A DNA stretch of 64,000 nucleotides from Dichomitus squalens LYAD-421 SS1 (taxonomy: Eukaryota; Basidiomycota; Agaricomycetes; Polyporales; Polyporaceae), in assembly GCF_000275845.1 (NCBI RefSeq), contig NW_006766885.1, positions 12,937 to 76,936 on the forward strand. Reading direction: 5' to 3'. The first letter of the stretch is position 1, and each line of letters begins with the position of its first letter. Below the pieces are notes generated by a model. The model saw nothing but the letters and a program-made list of their open reading frames with translations. It did not search any database and had not been told where the DNA came from. A program made the translations under genes and the position numbers. Below are positions 22,384-34,286 of the stretch, in pieces.

Positions 22384-23654
22384 GTTGCATTTCCTGCCTC
22401 GGCCTGCATTCCTTTACGATGCGCGGGGCGACGTCTAGGTTGTATACCCTTCGTACATAACATATACGCACTCTCTCTCTATATATGTATGTATATGTAA
22501 CGCCGCGATGTTGTACATCTTCTTTCCATCTTGAAGCATCATCACATCTGCTGCGATATGTCTATCGGATATATGTATCCGAGGATTCAAACCGTGGTAC
22601 GGTGTAGGGCGAAGGTTTTATCTTCAATCGGATCACTCTGCGGGAGTTTTCTCCAGATAGAGATGGGATCTTGGAGGGTCTCTGCCGGGGCATTCTGACC
22701 GCCCCATGAGTAAGCCTAGAGGGGCAATCAAGCTGCAGAGAATGTGAAGAGGCCGATCTTCGCAGCTCGTGGGAGGAACGCGATGGCATTAGAAACATCC
22801 GAGGTGGCGAAGTCGTCGCTGAGGTATACAAACGGCAGGAGAGTGACGTAGTACAGAAACTAGGAACCAGCGCGACCAGGTGAGGAAGCTTGAAGCCCCT
22901 GGGACTGGAGCAAGTTCAGGTGTCCCTGGCACACGCACTGGTCCAAGATGATCGCAAGAAGACATAAGCCGGCCGGATTTGTTTGATATACCAAAACGTG
23001 AAGGTGTTGGATAGAGGCGAGCATTGTGGCGGCGGTGGTGGTCTCCGAACTCGCACACGACCCCGCGCATTGTGTCTGAATCGTCATCAAGTTCAGATAG
23101 TCTTGAGTCAAGTTCGGTGCCGCCGACCAAAATACATACCTGCGCGAGATCCAGAGCGGTCATAACAGCCCTGCAGGCCAATGGTGATACCGTATGCATC
23201 CCGAGATCGGACTGCTGCGCCAACATGCCGGACCGAGCATGCGATGACGACATGTGTAGCTATGTTGTTGTCGGCTTAGTGTTCCACGGGCCTACACATC
23301 CCACACAGCATCAATGAATGCTCAAAGAGGCCACGTCCGACATCGTCCCGTCCGAGCCGTGGCGGGGACGCGAACGTCGGCTCGACTCGAGCTGGCACTG
23401 CAAGGATAGGCGATCGGCGATCGAGATCTCCTTCACCTTGACGACGCTTCGCGGTTGGCGAGCACGCGGCAGAGGCTTCGGGCCCGACCGGTATTGGTAA
23501 CGTCTGTTATCCTTAAGTGACTTTCTAGTTTGACGGCATCATACTCTACAAAAAGGGAGCCGAAGATGTCGTATTGCTGAGTGAGTTCGCCACGCTGATA
23601 CATACCGCAATGCATGTACTCTACACACGGGTGCCGTAGGGTGTCATGCCCACA
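22384..23654. other. Intergenic stretch between the tandem family and the SET gene
   Basis: No complete gene is supported. Two coding-like scraps were noted: a minus frame around 22789-23253 (contains CILVGGTELDSRL) and a plus segment at 23527-23580 that would follow a tag acceptor and reads FDGIILYKKGAEDVVLL. Neither could be joined to a start or further exons. They may be remnants of a decayed gene or mobile element. Confidence 0.4.
22470..22498. repeat. CT/TA-rich microsatellite
   Basis: A short run of CT dinucleotides passes into TA and TATG units just downstream of tandem copy 3. It is simple sequence with no evident function. Confidence 0.7.
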
Positions 23655-25639
23655 TCACTTCCTGGCCTTCTTTCCCTTGCCGCCCTTTTCTTCATCACGG
23701 CCGCGTTTCTTGGTAGACCCTGCTGATGCTGCAACTCGTGCGCGGAGCTGTTTGAGAGTCCCCTGCAGGATACGTTTTTCCCCCAGTCGAACGATCACGG
23801 CATGCTTCTTATTTAGGGACAACGACTCCACCTTGTCTGCGGAAAGAAGCTTCTCGTCCTCCTAGCGCGTCGCCTGCGCGTCAGAGCGACGCATTCGCAG
23901 AACCACGGCTGATACACTCACCTCAATACTAGTAGGATACTCCTTCAAGCGGGCGCTCAAGACGTCGATGGCCACTGTGAGCACGTCTGGGTCCACTTTG
24001 GGCTTCGGGAGTTTGCTCTTCTTCGCTGTCTTGATCCATTCATCCTCAGATAGAAACAAGAGTCGCTCGAACGAGACGAGTTCTTCCGGCAGCTCGCAGT
24101 CTGTCCGCAATATGAATACGCTATATCGGAGACCACCATGTCAGCACATCAGCGTCCACCCGTAATGAAAGTCAGCGCACTCGTCCTCGGCTTCTTCCAA
24201 CCACCAATCTACCCGTTCCTGCAGGCTATACTCGACCTTTTTGGACACGGCGGACACTATCAGGTCCGCGCGGACTTCGACTATGTCCCTCGGGTTACCC
24301 ATACCGGACAGAGGTGGGCGGAGGGGTACGACGTCCACGTGCCCATACCTCCTGAGCAGATCGGAATTAGGAGGGTCACCGTACGTATTCCACTAGCCGC
24401 AAAGACGTCCGGTCAGCTATTGACTCGTACAGGGATAGCCGAGTTGTTGGCACCTACAATCTGTTCTCCGGCCTCGACTGGTTTTGTCGTGACCATCTTT
24501 AGCTCGCGCTCTTCGTAAAAGAGCTTGGCCTGTCAATGAATCAATAGTTGACAAGGAGGACTGGGAGCGTGCGATAGCGACAACCAACGTTTTCCGACTC
24601 AAAACGAGCGTTGAGCATGTCCGCCATGGGGACCATAGCTACGTCCGCAGGGTCTTCTTGATCCTCATCACCTAATTCCTCGTCCCCCTCGAGTTGCACT
24701 TCTTCAACTTGCTCGGTGGCGTCTCCGCCTTGCTCGGTGTCGACAGGGGGTTCCTGAGGATCGACGTCCATGCCATTGCCGTCTGCTTCGTCATCTTCCA
24801 CGCCTTGGTCCTCAGTGTGCCCACCTTTCCACCTTTCAACATGGAAACTACGCGAAAGGATACGGCTGCCGTTCACATGGTACCGCTCGAGGGAGAAATA
24901 TCGCTCGAGTTTGTCTTCAGGGAATAGGTCCGGTCTGCTCTGCAATCATATGCAAGGGCACGTCGACTTGAGGGTCCTCTTCCGAGACATAAGGACGAAC
25001 TTGCCTTGACCGCGGGAATCAACTTTTCATGGTAGTCGCGCTCAGCATCGGCCCTCCCAATTTTGTCTGGACTTAACGGTCAGAAACATGATGAGAGAGG
25101 CACGAATAGGAGACTGACCTACCACTGCGGTCCCCTGCAGCTCCTTGAGATCATCTTCCGGCCAAAACATGGGAGTATCGAACTTTTCGGGCAGAGCAGC
25201 TGCATGGGATCCATATGCCTCTCCGAGATGAACGCTTCAGGAAAGACTCACCTAGGTATCCCGACCACTTCGACTCCGGCCCCCTAGATTCCTCCCACAT
25301 CATACAGAGTATGAGCCCGACCCAGCCTTCGTGCAGGCCGTGCTCCTTCCAGCCCTTGTCCATGAGCGTAGGTAGTGTTGACGTCCGCGTTGATAGAGTC
25401 AAATCTCGTGATAGGCTAAAGATAGTGTAGTCTTCCTGCACATACCAAGCTATCAGCTCGGCGCATGAACGACTCGGAGCCATGAAGGAATGACGTACTG
25501 GGATGTCCTTCAGGGCGATCGCGCCGCGTCCGTGCCCCAGGAAATTGACAATCCCCATGCTGGATGTATCGAGGGTGCCATGTTGTTCTCTGAACCATCT
25601 CAAGAGGTTTGTGCCTTTCTCCTTCTCCTGTCTCACCAT
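23655..25639 (-). CDS. SET-domain protein lysine methyltransferase, Rkm4/SETD6 type
   Basis: Exons on the minus strand: 25639-25499, 25435-25252, 25199-25119, 25066-25005, 24939-24589, 24529-24458, 24392-24181, 24120-23922 and 23861-23655, giving 502 aa. In yeast, Rkm4 methylates a ribosomal protein lysine; SETD6 is the animal relative. SET landmarks: GRGAIALKDIPEDYTIFSLS, LHEGWVGLILCMMWEESRG, FDTPMFWPEDDLKEL, VPMADMLNARFESENAKLFY and WNTYGDPPNSDLLRRYGHVD, followed by a Rubis-substrate-binding-like C-terminal region. A long acidic Asp/Glu/Gln insert precedes the VPMADMLN motif. The intron at 25004-24940 starts with GCAAGT, a GC-AG donor. The lysine-rich C-terminus may be a nuclear signal. The gene is divergent from the HIT-finger gene at 25901. 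Confidence 0.88.
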
Positions 25640-25900
25640 GGCAAAGCAGATAGCAGCCCAGGATCGATAAACAGGACTTCGGAGGCGAACTCTACTCGTC
25701 GCACGCGCCGGAGAAAAAACCTCACAGCCACCACGTGGCACCTCCCCGGAAAAGACGGACGGGCGAGGATCCTCTTGGATTGAACGCTACTACTCGGACA
25801 TTCAGCTGTGCACTTTCAAGTTGCGAGTGTGTATTGAGGAAGTCATTGCTGCTATAGTCCGAGGACCACTGATCACCTTACCTTCATAGTTCTAGCCACT
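25640..25900. promoter_or_regulatory. Shared divergent promoter, SET methyltransferase / HIT-finger gene
   Basis: These 261 bp separate two start codons pointing away from each other, so both core promoters must lie here unless leaders contain introns. No clear TATA box was seen. Confidence 0.5.
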
Positions 25901-26775
25901 ATGGCTCTGCCTACACGCGCACAGTGCCAAGTATGCGAGTCGACCGAGTCCAAGTATACTTGCGCCAAATGTTCCGTGGTTTAGTATATACGCCAAATCA
26001 CATCCAGATCTACAAGATTTTGACGAAGCGACGAAACAGCTGCTCTGTGCCCTGCTACAAGCAACACAAAGGTAGCATGAGGTACACAATTACTCCGTCA
26101 CTATACTTACCAGAAAATTGGACCAGATCGTTGTCTAGGGGCAAAACAACCATCAGCTTTTACGAGTAGGGTCACAACTTCACTAGGTGAAGCCATCCAG
26201 TCCCGCGCAGAAGGTCCGTTGCGAGGCGAATGCTCGCCATGCCTGCTCCGAGTAGTGCTGAAATGCTTCGTCGACCCTGTGGAACCAGGCCTAGTACCGT
26301 CTACATCGGACTCGGACGTTTCGATAGGGGATGCAGGTCCACCATTGAGGTCATTGGCGTCGTTAAAGTGGCCCTACGTACCTGAAGAGTCGGCGTACCC
26401 GGATCCACTGAAACGCGACGACCCGAAACCTCTCCAACCACCCCAATATGAGGCGATCGGTTCGTCAAGAAGTTCTTGATTACTTACTCTGGCTAACACT
26501 GATGTTCAGCAACGTCGCCGGAGATTCGTCGGATCCTTGGATCAAATCCTCGACTTCGAGAAACTTTAGTATCGATTGACAAGCTTCGGGGCGAAGACCG
26601 TGAAATAGCACTCGAGAAAGCCCTCGGCATCGGGGGATCGAGGAATAACGCACTCACGTCGCTCGGCACAGCCTCAGAAGAGGATCGAAAAGTATTACGA
26701 GAGCTCGCAGAGGCCGTCGAGGGCGCGGTGCGCGGAGGGAAGCAGGATATGTTGGGATTAGATTGGGGTGACTGA
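25901..26775 (+). CDS. HIT-type zinc finger protein, ZNHIT3/Hit1-like
   Basis: Exons 25901-25983, 26040-26071, 26187-26459 and 26510-26775 give 217 aa. The N-terminal zinc finger is CQVCESTESKYTCAKCSVVY joined to CSVPCYKQHK, the Cys/His pattern of zf-HIT; exon 2 is only 32 nt and supplies the second half of the finger. The middle has SLKWPYVPEESAYPDPLKRD and the C-terminus a helical TSPEIRRILGSNPRLRETL segment. ZNHIT3/Hit1 works in box C/D snoRNP assembly; that role is inferred from family resemblance. Within exon 3 an alternative intron (donor at about 26211) could remove a Cys-rich stretch with no clear family match, so the mid-region is uncertain. Tail-to-tail with the Ctr9 gene, 220 bp apart. 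Confidence 0.8.
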
Positions 26776-26995
26776 AGCGCAGACATCCGATCAAAGCTCG
26801 TACGCATTACAGATGTACTAGGACGATAGGACAGAATGGATACACAAAGCACAAACAAAAAGCAGATATCTACATAGCATAGGCAACAACAGAGCTCATG
26901 ACATCTCCTCGTCCGAGTCCGATATTGTCTCTTTGCTTTTACTACAAGTGCATCCATTAGCAGCGAAGTTAAGATACGAAGATGAAAGCGACTTA

Positions 26996-29900
26996 CTATT
27001 GCTTCTTACGAGGCGCAGCCACCGCAGGCTCGTCCTCGTCGTCATCCCGCACAGCCCGCTTCTTCGTGCGCTGTGATACCCCACACGATCAGTAACCAGC
27101 TCCGACAAAGGTGACAGTGGCTAACAAACCTTCTTGGGCTTTTGGTCCTCATCTTCACCACTGAACAGAGCCTCGTCCTCGTTCTCTGCGCCTGAGTCCG
27201 CTGACTTCTTGAGCTTGCCCTTCCTCTTCTTAGGCTTGGGCTCGCCCTCGACACCTTCGTCCCCGCTGACATGCTCTGTCCGCTTCCCGCGCTTCGCCTT
27301 CTTCGCAGCCTTCTCCTTCTCCTCGTCACTCTCCATCCGCCTGACCTCTCGTGTCCACTCCTGCGCTTGCTCCCGCGCGATCCTCCGCTCCTCCGCGAGC
27401 TTCTCTGCCTGTTTACGCAGCTCCTCCAGACGGGCGCGCTACAGTTGAAACACGATTAGCTTGCCGTCCATATTCTCGTCAGTAAGCAGGCAAAGGCAGG
27501 AACATACCTCCGCCGCGTCCTGTCTCTCCTTCTCTTCCTGCCGTCTTTGTCGCGCGGCCTCGATCTTCGCCTGGGCGTCTGCCTCCCATTGCTTCTGCGT
27601 CGCGAGGTGGTCCTCGCACCGCCGCAACATGCTCTCGCCATACTTTCGACGCTGGTCGGCGAGGTCGCGGTTGTAAGGCACCAACGGCGACTTGTCCGCG
27701 GCGAGGGAGGCAAACAGCTTCTGCGCATGCCCGGCTTGCTCGATGGCCTTCTGGAGGTCCTTGAGCGATCGTTTGGCGGGAGGTACCGACATGAGCAGCT
27801 CTGCGGCCTTCTGCTGGATCATGGCAATGTTGTATAGGATGGCCTTGTCGAAGGGATGTAGGTGCAATGCCTATACAATTATACTGCAAATCAGCGGAGG
27901 TCGATGAAATGAACGCGGGATATATACCTTCTGAGCATATTGCAGCGCCGTTGTCATCGAGCTGAAGGACTGGTCCTTGTTGGCTTTCGCATACCACGCT
28001 CGGCAAAGACAGAGCAGAGCAGACACGTTCTTGTTGTGGTAGAACCGCTTCGACGCCGTCTCGTACTGCAACACCCTCGTCAGCACCAGCTCGCTAAATA
28101 GCTACGACATACGATACGGAGAAAAACCACGCACGCTCTCAATGGCCTTGTCGAACTCGTCCCGCGCATAGTGGCAATGGCCCATGTTCGCATATACGCT
28201 CCCGTCGTTGATCGACTCGCGCACCTTCGCGAAGATGTCCAGCGCCTCTCGTGAGTTCTTCAACCTCTTCCCGTTCTCGTCGGGGGCTGGGGGCCCCAGG
28301 GCGCCCCCAAGGTTGCCAAGCGCGTCCTCCGCGACGACGATCGCGAGCCCCTGCGCGGCGACTGCGCATAGGGGGTCGAGCTGGAGCGCCTTCTCGTAGA
28401 ACTCGGCTGAGCGCTGGAACCCACGGCGACGGTCCTTGATGCCCTCTTGGGAGCCGTCGCGGTTCTCGCGCGCCTGGTGGTATTGAAGCCAGCCGGCGGC
28501 GCAGAGCGAATAGACGTCGTACTTGTCGTGGTCGCGGAGGGTGACGAAAACGAAGTCCTTGGCGTACTTCGCTTGGTTGGACTGGACGAGGAAGTGGGTA
28601 TAGAAAGCGCGGAGGTTGAGGTTGTTAGGCTGGGAAGCGAGCGCCTGCTTGATGAGCTCGTGCGCGTCGTTGTACTGATTCATCTCGGCGAGCATCTGCG
28701 CTTGTCGAAGCTTTGCTGTTGACGACAATTTAGTACATGGAAGAGAACAGCTCGAATGATTTACTCACCATCAGCGTACTCCGGATGCCTCGTGAGCAGC
28801 TTATCGTATGCCTCTTTGGCCTTCATGACATCCGCCTGTTCTTCGTACACACGAGCAAGGTTGTACAATATCGACGTTGACATTGCCTCAGCCGTGGACT
28901 GGTCGAGGCTGGCGGCATGAGTGAGTGCAGTCTCATACATTGCCCTCGCTTCATCGAAGTGTCCTTCCAGATGCTGCAGTGCGCCGAGATTGTTGACCAG
29001 ACGAGGCTCGATCCTCCCCGATGCCTCGCTATTCTGCAGCGCCTGCTTGTACGCGCGTTCCATCCGCTCGATGCTCTCGTCTTGGTAGAGCTTCGCAATC
29101 TCGATGAACATCTCAGTGTCCTCGCCCAGCTTGCGCGCCGACGGAGTGAGATTCTGTGTTTGGCCATTCAGCTGCGCCAAGCCATCCGTACCTGCGCCGA
29201 TGAATTTGCAGACACGGTCAAACAGGTCCCGAGCACGCGCCTTCTCCTCCACCTTGTCCTTGTCTGTCATGCCGGGCCGCGAAGTCGCACGTATTGACGC
29301 CAGCATCGCCATTAGCTCCACGGACTTGGGGTTCTGGGGTGTCTGCAGGAACGTGTCGAGCGTGTGGATGGCACCCGCAGTCTCGTCTGGCAGCGCGTCA
29401 GCGAAGCAACACACGTACACTCATCTCGCCCACCGTTTTTCAGCTGGACCTGCGCAAGGCCGATGGTCGCGAGAACGCTATCTTTGCGAGCCTCCTTCGC
29501 CTTCGTAAAATGTGACGTAGCATCCTGCAGCCGACCTTCTCGATGGGTAACTCTGCCAGCCCGGATGTAACCGTCGCAGAGGATACCCTTGACGTCGGCA
29601 AATTGTATTGTACGCTCTGCAAGCTTGAGCGCCTGCTTAGCAGAAGTTGAGTCAGTATGTTACCTCAAGGGGAGCCGGTAAACTCGCCATCTTGGTCTGT
29701 CCCTTTTGCAGGAACAGCTCGCACAACGCGTTTGCCGCAGCAGAGTTCCTCTGATTGGCGTTGAATGCCCGCTCAATAAGGCGAGTCCCCGTGAGGAATT
29801 CCTCTCTTCGCTCCTCCTCTGACTGACCCTCGTTCTTGCTCGCGTTCAACGCTTCGAGGCCCAGCAGAAGGTGCGCAGACCACTCCCCCGGGTTCTATTA

Positions 29901-30921
29901 TTCAGTTTTGAGTCACACCATCTCTCATGTATGTTGTGGAAGAACATACCACCTCCACACTCCGCTGCCATGCAGCTTTCGCCTTCGCTTTGTGGTCCAT
30001 AGCCCAAAGACACAAGCCAATACCTATCCGTGGGTCTGGGAGACATGTTGGGTTGAGTTGTAGCACCCTTTGGAAGAGCTTGAGGGACTGGGTGTATTGT
30101 CGCCGGGCGTACGCAATTTTGGCCTGACACCATATAATAATATATCAGAACCTACAGACCGACCTACCAGGACGAACAACCGACCTTTCCAAGCAGTGCC
30201 ACCACATTCGTTGGTTTGTCAGAGAGCACCGAGTCAAAGGTCCTTGCAGCATCGTCCCACTGCCCAGAGCTCAGCTGCAGTATACCTGCAGCACAACGAT
30301 GAGCGTTGGAGACACTTCTCCGGTCACAGTCACGGACCTCGTGTGAGCGAGGAGAGCATCATGTGGGACTCGCCGTACTCGGCCGCCACGCGTTCTCCTG
30401 AGTTGAAGTACATAGTGCCCTCCTTGTAGTAGTCCTCTCGAGTCCTCTCCGCGACCATCCTGTCATGGACTAGGATAGATGAGATACCTACTGACGTGAG
30501 CAGATGCGGTGGACTCACCGGCATCGGTCAGGATGAGTTTGGGTGCCTTTGCGGCCATGGCAATCTGAAGAGTTGCCAGGAAGGAGAACACCGGGGAAAC
30601 CGATCCGGAGGAGTCGGTATCTTGTAGAGCTATACGACAGACGGCAATACCATAAAAAGACTGGAATGAGGGCAAATATGATTACGCACCCTGCAGCGCG
30701 GTCTTCGCAATCTTCTCGGCTGCATCCAAAAGTCCCCTGCGCCAGTACTCCGCTGCTAACCTCGTCCATATCCACACTTTACATTGTCCTTCCTTCAGCA
30801 CCTCCAACAAGTCGTCCGGGTTTGGATCAAGACTGTCAAGTTCGACGGTTATAACCTCTTGTCCACCGAGCTCAATGTCGATTGTACGCCCAGGTGGCGG
30901 AGAAGACGCCCCGCCGTTCAT
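26996..30921 (-). CDS. CTR9: Ctr9, TPR subunit of the Paf1 transcription elongation complex
   Basis: A multi-exon gene of roughly 1,000 codons; the first exons are 30921-30690 and 30629-30519, and the stop is at 26998-26996. The N-terminus has RTIDIELGGQEVITVELDSL and KVWIWTRLAAEYWRRGLLDA; TPR-type helical repeats fill most of the protein (for example AYARRQYTQSLKLFQRVLQL, LTRHPEYADGE, ALASQPNNLNLRAFYTHFLV). The C-terminus is a highly charged coiled-coil and Lys/Glu-rich tail (SDEEKEKAAKKAKRGKR, then RKKQ). Ctr9 scaffolds the Paf1 complex on RNA polymerase II and supports H2B ubiquitination and H3K4/K36 methylation. I did not define every intron, so inner boundaries are approximate. Transcribed divergently from Ada2. 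Confidence 0.93.
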
Positions 30922-31544
30922 GTCGAGAGATACCAGGTATTAGCTTGTAATCTCTGATAGTATACAGTACGGCAGGGACAGCAAGGACAGATGCGTTCAA
31001 AGACGCAACAGAGGCGCAGACAGCGGCAGCAAGGGAGAGTGGGGGGAGGCCTGAGGAAGGCGTCCTCAGATCGACACAGCGACAGTCGTGCCTCAGTGCC
31101 GTCATTAGGCGCCCGAGGACAGACGCGTTGTTTGGCGTTGTTTGCGAAACGTCGGCGTCTCGAGAACGCCCTCCGTCGCCGCCGCCGTCGACGACGACGA
31201 CAATACCCTCTCTGGCCGGATTCGGGCTTTTGCACACCCCGAACTAACGCGCCTTCGTACACACATCAAGGCCCAACCTCAAGAGGTCTCCGTATCCCGC
31301 CACACCGCCGACCAGGACATCCTTGACATCCTGAACCACCCGCCCTCTTTCCCACGAAGCTACCGACCTCATCTGCTTAACTTCCTTGGAATAGCGCATA
31401 GTCCCAGACAGTGCAACGCCAAACGGACCATATCAGACCCTTTTCACGGGATTCTGAGCGAAATTCCACAAGTCAGCAGCACAGCAAACGATACGTCCTA
31501 GAGCGGCGTGTTCCGGGCGTATTCGCTGCATTTTTTCGCTGAAA
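30922..31544. promoter_or_regulatory. Divergent promoter region between CTR9 and ADA2
   Basis: 623 bp lie between the two start codons. It includes a CGN-rich tract near 31165-31200 and an ATG-less plus-strand frame (31142-31501) whose translation (SGRIRAFAHPELTRLRTHIK and onward) looks more protein-like than chance. I could not find a start or a splice acceptor that makes it a gene. Confidence 0.45.
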
Positions 31545-33860
31545 ATGACGGTGACGCACCGGAAACGAAATTACCAGCCAGAAGAGATTCAAAGTACGTC
31601 GCGGCCAAACTCCCGTACCTTGTGGCCATCTCTCTTCCTCCTCTTTTGGGTTCTCACGCGCCTGCCCACTGATTACGTAATAGCCGTCAATGAGCCTGGC
31701 TTGCAGATCTCGTGCGATGGCTGCGCCTGCGACCTCACCCACTCCGTGCGAATAGTATGCGCCGACCCCGTCTGCGAGAACGGCGACGACCGTGTAGACA
31801 TATGTCCTTCCTGCTTCTGTAGCGGGAAGGAGTTCGGGGATCACAAAAGAGACCATGCTTATCGGGTCGTGGTAAGCAACCTTAGCGTACCCTCGGGCGA
31901 GCGTATTCCGTGACTGAACTGCCCTTCCCAGGAATTACACTCGTATCCAATATTTGATGAGGACTGGGGTGCCGATGAGTAGGTGGTTTCCAGCCTCGAT
32001 ACCGGCCATTGCACTTACATTGCACTTACAATTGTCAGGGAGCTCCTGTTGCTCGAGGGGATAACCATGCAAGGCCTCGGCAACTGGCAAGCGATCTCGG
32101 AGCATGTCGGGACAAGAACGAAAGAGGAGGTAGAAAAGCACTACTACTCTATCTACATCGAGTCGCCCAATTGGCCCCTTCCTGTGCGTCAATTGCTTCA
32201 GGCGCCTGTCCTCGCATCTGCTCGCACTTTCACTCACACAATCTACTTGCCACCTTGCACAGCGCATGGACGTCAACTTCGACATCGACCCTGCCGAGTT
32301 TCAGGAACGCAAGCGGCGTCGAATATCTTCCATGACGACCAGTGCCCCGCCACCCCATAAAGTCGCGCCTGTCTCCGCCCCAGGCGTACATGAGGTCGCA
32401 ACCTTCCTTCCCGGTCGACTCGAGTTCGAGCACGAGCTCGACAACGATGCCGAAGATCTGGTTAAGGACCTGGAGTTCGGCATCTGTCTGGAATGGGGTG
32501 GGGATCAGATTCCCGAGGACGAGAATGATCAGGACGTGAAGGCGCGGGCGAAGTGGGCGGAGGAGACGAAAGCAGCTATGCAGGCGAAGGACGCGTTCCC
32601 CGGAAAGCGGTTACTCAATGGACTAGTCAACGGCTACCACTCGAATGGAGACACACCACGACGCGATATGAGCTCGAAGCCGGACGATAAGAAGGACGAT
32701 GCGGAGGATGACGGCGACGAGCTGACTCAGCCCCCACCCTTCGAAACGCAAGAGTCTCTCGCTTTCAAGCTCGCCCTGTTGGAGTCGTATTATCAGCGCG
32801 TCGACAAGCGACTCGAGGCCAAGAGTATCATGTTCGACAGAGGGCTTCTTAACTACAAACAGGTGAGTACATAGCACGCCAAGTTCCCTGCCCATCACGT
32901 GTCGCCTGACACAGTGGGGCATAGATGCAAGCGGCAGACAAGAAGCGAGCCAAAGAAGAGAAGGACATCCTCCACCGACTGCGGCCGTTCGCCCGTCTGC
33001 AGACCGCGGATGACTTCGAGCATTTTCAGGCCGATATCCTTTGTACGTCAAACGCCCATAGCCCTAATTTGCACATGACTCATTGCTCCCGCATAGACGA
33101 ACACATGCTTCGAAAGCGCATCCAAGAACTGCAGCACTACCGACGCATGGGCCTCCGCACTCCTGCGGATATCGAGAAGTATGAAGCCGATCTTGTAAAG
33201 CGGGTAAGTTACTCACTTGCACCCCCAGCCGGCGCACGCAGACTCATCCCCCCGACAAGGCCAACGCGAAGGCAAACATGGCCGCACGCGACTACTACTC
33301 AGAACGCAGGCTGGCTGGCGGACGCGCCTCCAGCGGCCCTGATCCGCGTCGCATCGGCGTGGACGGCGACCTCGAACGAGAAGCGACGCCGAAGCTTAGC
33401 GCCTCAGGCGTCTCCGGGACGGGTCCCCCTGCGCGGAAAATGCGTACGTCGAACTGTCCCCTTCCGCCTTACCAAATTGTACTGACATGACCGTCCTGCA
33501 GCTGCCCCGCTCAACCTCGCCAACAGCCCCGCCCTGCACCTCCTCACGCCTGAAGAGCAGACTCTCTGCTCTCAGCTCCGCATCCTGCCGAAACCTTACC
33601 TCGTCATCAAAGAGACGCTCGTACGCGAGTATGCCCGGCGCGGCGGGAAGCTACGGCGGCGCGAGGCGCGCGACCTCGTCAAGATCGATGTGAACAAGAC
33701 GAGCCGCGTGTGGGACTTCCTCGTCCAGGCCGGCTTCCTCAAGGTCGGCTCCATGGACGTCCCCGCCACCGCTGCTGCGGCTACTGCCGCGGGCAACACC
33801 GGCGCCGCTGCGGGGGGTAGTGGTCTCGGCGATGCGAGGTCCGTGAACCTCGCGAGCTGA
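31545..33860 (+). CDS. ADA2: Ada2, transcriptional adaptor of SAGA-type histone acetyltransferase complexes
   Basis: Nine exons: 31545-31593, 31684-31871, 31932-31978, 32039-32183, 32263-32862, 32925-33042, 33097-33203, 33242-33443 and 33502-33860, giving 604 aa. Three domains are clear. A ZZ zinc finger lies at about residues 17-80 ([43 protein letters not shown]). A SANT/Myb domain lies at about 88-143 ([40 protein letters not shown]). A C-terminal SWIRM domain follows residue 490 ([52 protein letters not shown]). Ada2 binds Gcn5 and Ada3 in the nucleus and stimulates nucleosomal acetylation. The tail after SWIRM is Ala/Gly-rich. The gene is complete and well ordered. Confidence 0.95.
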
Positions 33861-34286
33861 TGCCGTGATGCCTTTTATCGTGAACGCTAACCTGGTCGAT
33901 TGGATGTTGTGCAGGCGACCGTCCGCTACGCCATCGCTGAGCGCGTCGCCGAGCAAAGACTCAATGGCGCGCGTCTCGCCTCGACCGCCGCCATTCACTA
34001 CCGTACCCCTTGGCTCGAACATATCCGCCTCCTCGAGTTTGCAGGGCAACCTACCTACACAGTCCTTCCCTGGATCCAGCTGAGCGGGGAAGTTGTCCGG
34101 ACGTTTTTGCCTGTATACCTTATACTCCGCCGTTGTCCTTATTGCTATCGTGCTGTTCATTATACTGGTTGTAGATTAACGCATCTGTACACTATCATCG
34201 CGAGCATCCGTTGTCTCCATACACGTCTTTCAACTTTTGACGAACAGGGGCGGAATACACAGACATGGCGTGTGTGGCGAGCGTGC
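33861..34286. other. Convergent 3' intergenic region, ADA2 / cysteine synthase
   Basis: The two genes end facing each other. A plus-strand frame across this stretch (33900-34502) runs antisense into the last exon of the cysteine synthase gene and resembles nothing known. I see no other element. Confidence 0.5.
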
